Shown here: piece by piece, positions 35,326-43,720 of the stretch
Layout: each line of letters starts with the position of its first letter
Numbering within the stretch: the first letter of the stretch is position 1
Assembly (NCBI RefSeq): GCF_013304445.1
Contig: NZ_JAAITA010000007.1
Coordinates: 62,001-126,000 of the forward strand
Source of the DNA: Blautia hansenii
Lineage (GTDB): Bacteria > Bacillota > Clostridia > Lachnospirales > Lachnospiraceae
DNA: 64,000 bases
Reading direction: 5' to 3'
Translations under genes and position numbers: made by a program
The notes under the pieces: generated by a model
Told to the model about the DNA's origin: nothing
The model's database searches: none
The model's input: the letters and a program-made list of their open reading frames with translations, nothing else

Positions 35326-36189
35326 TCACTTATGGACAGAAAAAGTACAGTCGGAAAGATACTTTTTCGCACTTACCTGAAACTGCTTCTTGTAAGCCCG
35401 GGCAAAAGTAGAGTAGTTTTGAAATCCGCTGGCATAGCAGGCGTCTGTGACCGAGATGCCGCTGCGAATCAGAGAGCGGGCATAAAGCAGCCGTTTGGTG
35501 CTGATATAATTTCCTATGGTGTACCCCGTAGAGGCTTTAAACAAATGCATGAGATGATAGCGGCTGATAAAGAAACGGGAAGCAAGGTCATCAATGGATA
35601 AAGGAGAGGCCAGATGGCTGTTAATATAATCCAGAATCCATGTGATTTTTTCATTTTTGCAGGTGTTTTCAGGATAAATGCTACAGTGATTCAGGGAGGC
35701 TCTGTTCAGCAGAATCAGAAGCTCTGCAGCCAGATATTCTCTGCGGAGTTGTCCGGCGAATAGAGGGGGAGCCGCCAGTTCCTCTTCCAGTCGGGCGCAC
35801 ACAGAGGTCAGGTCATTTTGCCAGGCGGGAAGAATCCGCATGACGTTTGCGGGATGTCCGTTTACCTGATGAAAACAGCGGTTTAAGTCCGCCTCCCCTT
35901 TGCCGGCAGAGGTGAGAAATTCCGGCGAAAGGTATAAAATAATGCGTTCATAAATCTGTGCGCTGTTCAGCACGGGCTTATGAATTTCCCCTGCGGGTAT
36001 CAGCACTACATCACCAGGAAGCAGCCGGAACATCCGGCCTTCAATGTGGTAGGTTACATCTCCCCGAAGAAAGAAAAGTACCTTGTGAAAATCGTGATAA
36101 TGGTATTGAAACTCCTGCATTTTTCGGGTATGCAGATGGAAATATTGAAAATTTTCTTTGAGATAACCGGATTTTTCATAAGTATCCAT
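35326..36189 (-). CDS. AraC family transcriptional regulator with cupin sensor domain
   Basis: A 287-residue regulator: N-terminal cupin-like sensor (YHYHDFHKVLFFLRGDVTYHIE, LPGDVVLIPAGEIHKPV) and a C-terminal pair of helix-turn-helix motifs (IDDLASRFFISRYHLMHLFKASTGYTIG begins near residue 200; SVTDACYASGFQNYSTFARAYKK). The group normally senses sugars or related small molecules. It is divergent from the dapF-like gene and upstream of the aldolase gene on the same strand. Confidence 0.9.
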   Translation of the reverse strand: MDTYEKSGYLKENFQYFHLHTRKMQEFQYHYHDFHKVLFFLRGDVTYHIEGRMFRLLPGDVVLIPAGEIHKPVLNSAQIYERIILYLSPEFLTSAGKGEADLNRCFHQVNGHPANVMRILPAWQNDLTSVCARLEEELAAPPLFAGQLRREYLAAELLILLNRASLNHCSIYPENTCKNEKITWILDYINSHLASPLSIDDLASRFFISRYHLMHLFKASTGYTIGNYISTKRLLYARSLIRSGISVTDACYASGFQNYSTFARAYKKQFQVSAKKYLSDCTFSVHK

Positions 36190-36224
36190 AAATTCCTCCT
36201 GTGAAACAGCACTATTTGCAATGT

Positions 36225-36252
36225 TTATAACACTATACGGATATTATAACAC
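36225..36252. promoter_or_regulatory. Direct repeat TTATAACAC, candidate AraC-type binding site
   Basis: TTATAACAC occurs at 36225-36233 and 36244-36252, 19 bp start to start, in the short divergent region between the AraC and dapF-like genes. AraC-type proteins bind tandem half-sites about two helical turns apart. An imperfect palindrome (AGTGT-5-ACACT, 36256-36270) follows. Confidence 0.4.
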
Positions 36253-36324
36253 AAAAGTGTCTGATACACTAAAATTATATAGAGAAGATATACTAATAGA
36301 AGGAGAAGGTATCCGGAGGTAACT

Positions 36325-37164
36325 ATGGAATTTTATAAATATCACAGTTTGGGGAATGATTATCTGGTTTTTGACTGCCAGAAAAATAAAGAAACGTTGA
36401 ATCAGGAAAAAATATCCAAAATCTGTAATCGAAATTTTGGTATTGGTGCAGATGGAATTGTTGCGGGCCCATATATGGATGGAGAAAAGATGTATGTGAA
36501 GGTTTACAATGCAGATGGTTCAGAGGCAGAGCAGGGCGGCAATGCCATCCGTATTTTTGCCCATTATCTAAAAGTGACCGGTGCTATGCAGAAAGAACGT
36601 TTTTTGTTATATACAAAAAGCGGTGAAGTGGAACTTCGCTATCTGAACAGGGAAGGAAACCGAATTCAGATGAGTATGGGACAGCTTTCCTTCAGCAGCC
36701 GCAGACTGGGGCTTACCGGACCGGAAAGGGAGGCTGTGCATGAATACTTTAACTTTGGTGGGGAAGAATATGACTGCACCTGTGTATCCATTGGCAACCC
36801 CCACTGTGTTATGATTACGGACGAAATTTCCAGAGAAAAGGTGTGCCGTATAGGGAAGTATTCCGAAGGTGCGGATTATTTTCCGGAGAGAACAAACACC
36901 CAGATTGTCAAAATTTTGGATAAAAATAACATTCAGATAGAAATTTTTGAACGCGGCGTAGGTTATACACTTTCTTCCGCTACCTGCAGCTGTGCGGCTG
37001 CAGGCGCAGCATTGAAGCTGGGGCTTATCAGTTCGGATGTTATGGTGCACACACCGGGAGGAAAACTCTGGACCCAGATTGATGAGAACTGGAATGTGAA
37101 AATGATAGGAAGTGTGAAAAGAGTCTGCAAAATAGAACTTTTTGAAGATTTCTTTACCATGTAA
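36325..37164 (+). CDS. DapF-family epimerase homologue lacking both catalytic cysteines
   Basis: A 279-residue protein with the diaminopimelate epimerase two-lobed fold: YHSLGNDYLVFD, NFGIGADGIV, YNADGSEAEQGGNAIR, SIGNPHCVMI, ERTNTQIVKI and FERGVGYTLSSATCSC. In active DapF the acid/base pair are Cys73 (AEMCGNGIR) and Cys217 (GETLACGTG). Here the matching residues are Gly71 and Ser218, and the conserved Glu of GET is Tyr. Other substrate residues (Asn, ERG) remain. It is therefore either an enzyme with another reaction or a binding protein. AraC regulation and CobW neighbours give no clear substrate. Confidence 0.85.
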   Translation: MEFYKYHSLGNDYLVFDCQKNKETLNQEKISKICNRNFGIGADGIVAGPYMDGEKMYVKVYNADGSEAEQGGNAIRIFAHYLKVTGAMQKERFLLYTKSGEVELRYLNREGNRIQMSMGQLSFSSRRLGLTGPEREAVHEYFNFGGEEYDCTCVSIGNPHCVMITDEISREKVCRIGKYSEGADYFPERTNTQIVKILDKNNIQIEIFERGVGYTLSSATCSCAAAGAALKLGLISSDVMVHTPGGKLWTQIDENWNVKMIGSVKRVCKIELFEDFFTM

Positions 37165-37202
37165 AAACATGGAAAGAATAAAGGGAACTTTGCGGAATTT
37201 AT

Positions 37203-37232
37203 TTGCTATTTTTGCTAGACCTGTGTTATACT
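37203..37232 (+). promoter_or_regulatory. Promoter upstream of the CobW leader
   Basis: TTGCTA at 37203-37208 and TATACT at 37227-37232 with an 18-bp spacer. Predicted transcription would start near 37238 and run into the terminator hairpin at 37265. Confidence 0.6.
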
Positions 37233-37237
37233 AACCA

Positions 37238-37335
37238 CCGAGAGGTTTTATATTAATCGGTATCAAGGGGCGGAAACGGATTTTCGTCCCCTTTTGCAAT
37301 GTTTTATCTATAAAAACAGAAGGGAGAAATGGAAC
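37238..37335 (+). promoter_or_regulatory. Leader with attenuator-like terminator before the CobW gene
   Basis: Short leader of about 98 nt. A complete intrinsic terminator (37265-37293: AAGGGGCGGAAA pairing with TTTTCGTCCCCTT around CGGA, one bulged T, then TTTT) lies between the promoter and the start codon. Upstream, ACCGA (37237-37241) can pair with TCGGT (37257-37261), and AACC with GGTT as an exclusive alternative. This arrangement suggests transcription attenuation or a small riboswitch; it matches no class I recognise. Alternatively the hairpin only terminates the dapF-like gene. Confidence 0.5.
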
Positions 37336-38484
37336 ATGACAAAAATTGATATTTTTTCCGGTTTTCTCGGAGCAGGAAAAACAACTTTAATTAAAAAACT
37401 GCTCAGCGAGGCATACAAAGGCGAACAGGTCGTGTTGATTGAAAATGAATTTGGAGAAATCGGTATTGACGGCGGTTTCTTAAAAGAAGCGGGAATTGAA
37501 ATCCGTGAGATGAATTCCGGCTGTATCTGCTGTTCTCTGGTAGGAGATTTCGGGGTGGCTTTGAAAGAAGTGATTCAGAAATACAGCCCGGACAGAATCA
37601 TTATTGAACCTTCCGGTGTAGGAAAACTTTCGGATGTTATCAAAGCCGTTCAGAAGGTAGAAAATGAAGTTGACATAAAATTAAACAGCTTTACAACCGT
37701 TGTAGATGTGACAAAGTGCAAAATGTACATGAAGAATTTCGGCGAGTTCTTCAGCAATCAGATTGAATATGCGGGTACTGTAATTTTAAGCCGTACCGAT
37801 ACATCAAAAGCTACAGATGACAAGGTAAAGACAGCCGTAGAAATGATTCGTTCTCTGAATCAGACTGCAGCGGTTATCACTACTCCAATCCAACAGCTTT
37901 CCGGTACAAAGATTCTGGACACCATGGAAAACAACCGCTCTCTGGAGAAAGAGTTGCTGGAAGAGGAAGTTTGCCCGGTTTGCGGCGGTCATCATGAACA
38001 CCACCATGACCATGAAGAATGTGAATGTGGCCATGACCATGCTCACCATGACCATGCTCACCATGAGCATGAGCATCACCACACCCACGGAGAATGCGGC
38101 TGTGGTCATAACCATGACCATGACCACCATGAGCATGCTCACGCCCATGAAGAGTGTGGCTGCGGCCATGACCACCATCATGACCATCACCACGGACATC
38201 ATCATGCGGATGAGGTCTTCACAAGCTGGGGCAGAGAAACAGTAAAAGCCTTTAGCCGTGAAGAAATCGAAAAAATTCTGGATACACTTTCTAATGATGC
38301 TTCCTATGGTATGATTTTAAGAGCCAAAGGTATGGTTGCCGGACAGGACGGCGCCTGGATTTACTTCGATATGGTACCGGGAGAAGCAGATATCCGTACA
38401 GGTTCCCCGGATTACACAGGCAGACTTTGTGTGATTGGTTCTAAAATTGATGAAGCCAAGCTGGCCGAATTATTCGGAATCTGA
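37336..38484 (+). CDS. CobW/ZNG-type GTPase metallochaperone with long histidine-rich linker
   Basis: A 382-residue GTPase of the CobW/COG0523 family. Walker A is FSGFLGAGKTTL, switch region ENEFGEIGID, and the metal-binding CxCC is at Cys63-Cys65-Cys66 (GCICCSL). The usual guanine-specificity NKxD is replaced by SRTD. A linker from about residue 215 to 291 is extremely rich in His, Cys and Glu (repeated HDHAHHEH and ECGCGH units), followed by the CobW C-terminal domain. Family members deliver Zn, Co or other metals. The start at 37336 has AGGGAG upstream. It forms a pair with the next gene 36 bases on. Confidence 0.9.
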   Translation: MTKIDIFSGFLGAGKTTLIKKLLSEAYKGEQVVLIENEFGEIGIDGGFLKEAGIEIREMNSGCICCSLVGDFGVALKEVIQKYSPDRIIIEPSGVGKLSDVIKAVQKVENEVDIKLNSFTTVVDVTKCKMYMKNFGEFFSNQIEYAGTVILSRTDTSKATDDKVKTAVEMIRSLNQTAAVITTPIQQLSGTKILDTMENNRSLEKELLEEEVCPVCGGHHEHHHDHEECECGHDHAHHDHAHHEHEHHHTHGECGCGHNHDHDHHEHAHAHEECGCGHDHHHDHHHGHHHADEVFTSWGRETVKAFSREEIEKILDTLSNDASYGMILRAKGMVAGQDGAWIYFDMVPGEADIRTGSPDYTGRLCVIGSKIDEAKLAELFGI

Positions 38485-38520
38485 TATTTAGAAGACAGTA
38501 ACAACAGAAAGGACAGGAAA

Positions 38521-39474
38521 ATGGAAGACGAAATCAGAGTTCCCATATATTTTATGGCAGGGTTCCTGGAAAGCGGCAAATCCACATTTCTGGATTTTAC
38601 CATAGCGCAGGACTATTTCCAGATAGACGGCCCAACCCTTCTGATACTCTGCGAAGAGGGAGAAGTGGAATTTGATGAGAAGCAGCTGAAAAAAAGCAGA
38701 ACTTCTGTGGAAGTGCTGAACAGTCTGGAAGAGCTGACCCCGGAAAGGCTGGTGGCCTACGATGCCTTTTACAGCCCGGAACGTGTCATCATTGAGTACA
38801 ACGGTATGTGGCAGGTCAGCAAATTTGAAGAAATGCAGCTTCCAAAAGACTGGGGTATTGTACAGCACATCGTTACAGTAGATGCCAGTACATTCCAGGT
38901 ATATATGAATAACATGAAATCTCTTTTCGTGGAAATGGTGCGGAATGCAGACATGGTATTGTTTAATCGCGCCTCCATGGACATGCCGCTGGCTTCCTTC
39001 AGAAGAAGCGTGAAAGTGGTAAACCAGGGTGCAGAGATTATTTTTGAAGATGAGGAAGGCGAAATCGAAGACATTTTTGCAGAAAAAATGCCCTTTGACG
39101 TGGACGCAGACGTTATCGAAATTATGGATGAGGATTACGGTATCTGGTTTGTTGACGCCATGGATCACCCGGAAACTTACGAAGGAAAAACCGTATCCTT
39201 TACCGCAATGGTACTGAAATCCAGAGAATTTGCAAAAGATGTGTTTGTGCCGGGAAGAATGGCCATGACCTGCTGTGCCGATGACACCAGTTTTATCGGT
39301 TATGTGTGTAAAAGCCCGGAGGCCAGACATCTGAAAACAGGAAAATGGGTAAAGGTTACAGCCGTTGTGGACTACGAATACGTAGAATCTTATCACAAAG
39401 AAGGACCTGTTTTGACCGCCTTGTCTGTGGAACCGGTAGAACCTCTGAAACAGGAACTGGTATATTTTAACTAA
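38521..39474 (+). CDS. CobW-like P-loop protein fused to TIGR03943/DUF1980-type domain
   Basis: A 317-residue protein. Residues 1 to about 185 resemble a CobW P-loop domain (YFMAGFLESGKST Walker A; ILCEEGEVEFDE in place of the switch; VIIEYNGMW) but lack the CxCC metal motif. Residues from about 200 resemble the C-terminal domain of TIGR03943/DUF1980 proteins (YcgQ-like), including GRMAMTCCADDTSFIGYVC. YcgQ-type proteins act with a YcgR-type permease and are tied to zinc in Bacillus. AGAAAGGACAGGAAA lies upstream of the ATG. The combination suggests a metal-regulated partner of the preceding GTPase. Confidence 0.75.
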   Translation: MEDEIRVPIYFMAGFLESGKSTFLDFTIAQDYFQIDGPTLLILCEEGEVEFDEKQLKKSRTSVEVLNSLEELTPERLVAYDAFYSPERVIIEYNGMWQVSKFEEMQLPKDWGIVQHIVTVDASTFQVYMNNMKSLFVEMVRNADMVLFNRASMDMPLASFRRSVKVVNQGAEIIFEDEEGEIEDIFAEKMPFDVDADVIEIMDEDYGIWFVDAMDHPETYEGKTVSFTAMVLKSREFAKDVFVPGRMAMTCCADDTSFIGYVCKSPEARHLKTGKWVKVTAVVDYEYVESYHKEGPVLTALSVEPVEPLKQELVYFN

Positions 39475-39484
39475 GGAGTCTCAT

Positions 39485-40075
39485 ATGTTTTTAATAGCAG
39501 GGCTTGGGAACCCAGGCAGACAGTACGAAAAAACCCGTCACAACATGGGGTTTGACACCATAGACGAACTTGTAGAGCGTCACAATATTCCGGAAAGCGG
39601 CATTGCTCATAAAGGTATGTACGGAAAGGGAAGAATTGCGGGAGAAAAGGTTCTTGCAGTCAAACCCCTGACCTACATGAATTTAAGCGGGGATTCCATT
39701 GCGGAATTTGTGAATTATTATAAACTGGACCCGGAGACGGAACTCATTGTCATTTACGATGACATTGATTTAGAGCCGGGGCAGATTCGCATTCGTAAAA
39801 AAGGCAGCGCAGGCGGACATAATGGAATCAAAAGTATGATTGCCCGGCTGGGCACACAGAATTTCTACCGTGTAAAGGTAGGCGTAGGCGCCAAGCCCAA
39901 GGGTTGGGATTTGGCAGACCATGTGCTGGGCAGATTCTCTGAAAAGGACAGAGAAGTGGTAGATGCGGCGATAAAAGAAGCTGCCGATGCCGTGGAAATG
40001 ATTCTGGAACAGGGGATAGAAGCGGCCATGAATCATTATAACGGCGCAGGAAAAAAGAAAAAGACACAGGAGTAA
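39485..40075 (+). CDS. pth: Peptidyl-tRNA hydrolase
   Basis: A 196-residue enzyme that releases tRNA from stalled peptidyl-tRNA. Motifs: GLGNPGRQYEKTRHNMGFD (catalytic His), VKPLTYMNLSGDS and IVIYDDIDLEPGQIRIR with GSAGGHNGIKS. AAGGAGT precedes the ATG. It overlaps the ribosome binding site of mfd, in the common pth-mfd order of Firmicutes. Confidence 0.96.
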   Translation: MFLIAGLGNPGRQYEKTRHNMGFDTIDELVERHNIPESGIAHKGMYGKGRIAGEKVLAVKPLTYMNLSGDSIAEFVNYYKLDPETELIVIYDDIDLEPGQIRIRKKGSAGGHNGIKSMIARLGTQNFYRVKVGVGAKPKGWDLADHVLGRFSEKDREVVDAAIKEAADAVEMILEQGIEAAMNHYNGAGKKKKTQE

Positions 40076-40079
40076 GCAA

Positions 40080-43000
40080 ATGCAAGTATTCATGCAGCCC
40101 TTGGAAAAACTCAGCGAATACGGGGAACTGAAAGCGCGGATTCCCCAACATAAAGGTATCCTCCAGCTTTCGGGCTGCGTGGAATCCCAGAAAGCCCATA
40201 TGATATATGGGCTTTTAGAAGGTTTAAGAAAAGATGGCAGGCCGTGCGCGAAGAACTGTCTTATCGTCGCTGAGAATGATTTAAAGGCAAAAGAATTATA
40301 TGAGGATTACCGTCTCTATGACAGGGACGTATATTTGTATCCGGCAAAAGATTTGATTTTCTTTCAGGCAGATATTCACGGCAATCTGCTGACCAGAGAG
40401 CGGATGAAGGTTTTGGCGGCTCTTTTGCAAAAAAAAGGAGTGACGGTTATTACCAGCATGGGCGGCTGTATGGATTATCTGCTGCCGCTTTCCGTCCTGG
40501 AGGAACACACGCTGCACTTTGGCGCTGACAGCCCTCTGGATATGGAAAATCTGAAGAAAAAGCTGCTTGGTATGGGGTATGAGCGCTGCGCCCAGGCAGA
40601 GGCCCCCGGACAATTTTGTTTTCGGGGAGGAATCATTGATATTTTTCCGCTTACAGAGGATAATCCCGTGCGTATTGAACTGTGGGGAGACGAGATTGAC
40701 TCTATTCGTAGTTTTGACGCAGAAAGTCAGCGTTCCATAGAGAATCTGGAGGAAATTACGATTTATCCCGCTTCAGAAATTGTATTAAGTCCCCAGGTGC
40801 TGAAAGAGGGACTGGAGCGGATTGAAAAAGAGAAAACCGCCGCAGTGAAAAAGTTTCGAGATGCCTTTTTAACAGAAGAGGGAGCCAGACTGAAACAGAG
40901 CGTGGACGAGGCTGTGGACTGTCTGAAGGAATTTGAAGATTTTTCTGTGGCAGAGCATTTTTTGCGGTATTTTTATAAAGATGCGGTGACATTTACTGAC
41001 TATTTTACAACAGAGGAAACGCTGGTAATTCTGGACGAAACCAATCGTCTGGCTGAGCAGGGAAACGCTGTGGAAACGGAATTTCGGGAGAGCATGGAGC
41101 ACAGGCTGGAAAAGGGCTATCTATTGTCCGGACAGGCGGATTTGCTCATTAGCTGTAAAGAGACCATTCATAAGCTGAACAAGAAAAACGGTGTGTCTCT
41201 CTGTACCATTGAGCAAAAAAAGGGAGAATGGGATATTCAGGAGCAGTTTCATATTTCCGCCCAGTCGGTAAGCCCCTATAATAACAGTTTTGAACTTCTG
41301 GTAAAGGACTTGAAACAATTTGGGAAAAACGGCTATCAGGTTCTGCTGCTTTCCGGTTCCCGTACCAGAGCGGCTCGTCTGGCAGAAGACTTGCGGGAAC
41401 AGGGATTAAACAGCTTCTTTACAGAGGATATGAACCGGGTCATTGCCCCCGGAGAGATTATGACAGCTTTTGGACGTATGCGCCGGGGCTTTGAATACCC
41501 CCTTGTAAAATTTGTTATGATTACAGAGTCCGATATTTTCGGTCAGGCAAAGAAAAAGCGGCGGAAAAAGACGGAGTACAGCGGTAAAAAAATTCAGAAC
41601 TTTGCAGAATTGAGCATTGGCGACTATGTGGTGCACGAAAATCACGGACTTGGGGTCTATAAGGGTATTGAAAAGATTACCGTAGACCGGGTAACCAAGG
41701 ATTATATTAAAATCGAGTATGCCGGAGATACGACTTTGTACATTCTTCCCAACCAGCTGGACGTGCTGCAGAAATATGCCGGAGCAGACGCAAAAGTACC
41801 CAAGCTCAACCGTCTGGGAGGACAGGAGTGGAAGAAAACCAAGACCAAGGTCCGGGGTGCGGTGAAAAATATTGCCAAAGATTTGGTGAAACTGTATGCT
41901 GCCCGACAGGCCCAGACAGGATTTCAGTATGAACCGGATACCGTCTGGCAGCGGGAATTTGAAGAAATGTTTCCCTATGAAGAAACCGAAGACCAGCTGC
42001 TGGCCATTGAAGCTGCAAAAAAAGATATGGAAAGTCCAAAGATTATGGACCGTCTAATCTGCGGAGACGTGGGATACGGAAAAACGGAAGTGGCCATCCG
42101 TATTGCCTTCAAAGCAGTTCAGGAGGGCAAGCAGGTAGTCTATCTGGTACCCACCACCATTCTGGCTCAGCAGCATTACAATACCTTTGTTCAGAGAATG
42201 AAGGATTTTCCTGTGCGGGTGGATTTGCTTTGCCGGTTTAAAACTCCGGCCCAGCAAAAGAAAACCATTACAGATTTGCAGAAAGGTCTGGTGGATATTC
42301 TGATTGGAACCCACAGGGTGCTTTCCAAGGATATTAAATTCAAAGATTTAGGACTTTTAATCATTGACGAGGAACAGCGTTTCGGTGTCACCCACAAAGA
42401 AAAAATCAAGAAAATGAAAGAAAATGTGGACGTGCTCACCCTGACGGCAACGCCCATTCCCAGGACGCTGCATATGAGTCTTATTGGAATCCGGGACATG
42501 AGTGTGTTGGAAGAGGCTCCCATGGACCGTATGCCGATTCAGACTTTTGTCATGGAGTATAATGAGGAAATGGTGCGGGAGGCTATCAGCAGGGAAATGG
42601 CCAGAGGCGGTCAGGTGTATTATGTATACAACCGCGTCAATGACATTGACGAAGTGACAAACCGGGTGGCAAAGCTGGTACCGGAAGCCAATGTGGCTTT
42701 TGCCCACGGGCAGATGCATGAGCATCAGCTGGAAAAAATCATGTATGGATTTATCAACGGAGAGATTGACGTTCTGGTTTCCACCACTATTATCGAAACA
42801 GGTCTGGATATTTCCAATGCCAACACCATGATTATTCACGACGCGGATCAGATGGGGCTTTCCCAGCTTTATCAGCTGCGGGGGCGTGTGGGGCGTTCCA
42901 ACAAGACGGCTTATGCCTTTTTGATGTATCGGAAGAATAAAATGCTCAAAGAAGTAGCAGAGAAGCGCCTTCATGCTATCCGGGAATTTACAGATTTGGG

Positions 43001-43634
43001 CAGCGGCTTTAAAATTGCCATGCGGGATCTGGAAATCCGCGGCGCCGGAAACCTTCTGGGAGCAGAGCAGCATGGACATATGCAGGCTGTGGGATATGAC
43101 TTGTACTGCAAAATGCTGGAAGAAGCAGTGCGGGAAGAGAAAGGCCTGAAAAAGCAGGAAGACTTTGAAACTGCCATTGACCTGGAATTAAATGCTTATA
43201 TTCCCCCTTCTTATATTCCAAATGAATATCAGAAGCTGGATATTTACAAGCGGATTGCGGGGATTGAATCTGAGGAAGAGTACGAGGATATGCTGGAAGA
43301 ACTCATGGACCGTTTTGGAGAGCCGCCCAAAGCAGTGCAGAATCTGCTTTCCATTGCAAGCCTGAAAGCGTTGGCTCATAGGGTTTACATTAAGGAAATC
43401 AAGCAGACCGGAAAAGAAGTAAAGATTTCCATGTTTGAGAGGGCCAAAATCAATCCGGCAGGATTCCCGCCTATTCTGCAAAAATACAAGAATAACCTCA
43501 AGATGAAACTGGAGGAAACGCCATATTTTCTGGTTTCTTTAAAAGGACGCAGACCCAAGGAAACGCTGGATGTGCTGGAACTTTTGGGCAGTATTTTAAA
43601 AGATTTCCAATCCGTGGCAGAGGAGACAGAGTAA
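40080..43634 (+). CDS. mfd: Transcription-repair coupling factor
   Basis: A 1184-residue Mfd, which displaces stalled RNA polymerase and recruits UvrA. Order: UvrB-like N-terminal region, CarD-like RNA polymerase interaction domain (LSIGDYVVHENHGLGVYKGI, near residue 520), RecG-like motor (GDVGYGKTEVA Walker A; IDEEQRFGV; TATPIPRTL; ETGLDISNANT; QLRGRVGRSNKTAYAF) and the TRCF C-terminal domain. Length is normal. AGGAG lies inside the end of pth. Confidence 0.97.
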   Translation: MQVFMQPLEKLSEYGELKARIPQHKGILQLSGCVESQKAHMIYGLLEGLRKDGRPCAKNCLIVAENDLKAKELYEDYRLYDRDVYLYPAKDLIFFQADIHGNLLTRERMKVLAALLQKKGVTVITSMGGCMDYLLPLSVLEEHTLHFGADSPLDMENLKKKLLGMGYERCAQAEAPGQFCFRGGIIDIFPLTEDNPVRIELWGDEIDSIRSFDAESQRSIENLEEITIYPASEIVLSPQVLKEGLERIEKEKTAAVKKFRDAFLTEEGARLKQSVDEAVDCLKEFEDFSVAEHFLRYFYKDAVTFTDYFTTEETLVILDETNRLAEQGNAVETEFRESMEHRLEKGYLLSGQADLLISCKETIHKLNKKNGVSLCTIEQKKGEWDIQEQFHISAQSVSPYNNSFELLVKDLKQFGKNGYQVLLLSGSRTRAARLAEDLREQGLNSFFTEDMNRVIAPGEIMTAFGRMRRGFEYPLVKFVMITESDIFGQAKKKRRKKTEYSGKKIQNFAELSIGDYVVHENHGLGVYKGIEKITVDRVTKDYIKIEYAGDTTLYILPNQLDVLQKYAGADAKVPKLNRLGGQEWKKTKTKVRGAVKNIAKDLVKLYAARQAQTGFQYEPDTVWQREFEEMFPYEETEDQLLAIEAAKKDMESPKIMDRLICGDVGYGKTEVAIRIAFKAVQEGKQVVYLVPTTILAQQHYNTFVQRMKDFPVRVDLLCRFKTPAQQKKTITDLQKGLVDILIGTHRVLSKDIKFKDLGLLIIDEEQRFGVTHKEKIKKMKENVDVLTLTATPIPRTLHMSLIGIRDMSVLEEAPMDRMPIQTFVMEYNEEMVREAISREMARGGQVYYVYNRVNDIDEVTNRVAKLVPEANVAFAHGQMHEHQLEKIMYGFINGEIDVLVSTTIIETGLDISNANTMIIHDADQMGLSQLYQLRGRVGRSNKTAYAFLMYRKNKMLKEVAEKRLHAIREFTDLGSGFKIAMRDLEIRGAGNLLGAEQHGHMQAVGYDLYCKMLEEAVREEKGLKKQEDFETAIDLELNAYIPPSYIPNEYQKLDIYKRIAGIESEEEYEDMLEELMDRFGEPPKAVQNLLSIASLKALAHRVYIKEIKQTGKEVKISMFERAKINPAGFPPILQKYKNNLKMKLEETPYFLVSLKGRRPKETLDVLELLGSILKDFQSVAEETE

Positions 43635-43660
43635 ATTCACATTTTTCCGTGAAAATTCCC

Positions 43661-43689
43661 TTGCTCCCTACGAAAAAAGCGTCTATAAT
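43661..43689 (+). promoter_or_regulatory. Promoter of the PrsA-like lipoprotein gene
   Basis: TTGCTC at 43661-43666 and consensus TATAAT at 43684-43689 with a 17-bp spacer; the gene starts 32 bp downstream. Confidence 0.7.
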
Positions 43690-43720
43690 GGAAAAAGATA
43701 TTGCACACAGGGAGGAACAT

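Noticed and set aside
37804-38245. Overlapping ORFs rich in Met/Val/Thr across the CobW linker
   Set aside because: They are readings of the CAT/CAC-rich histidine codons in other frames and on the other strand; composition is explained by the real gene.
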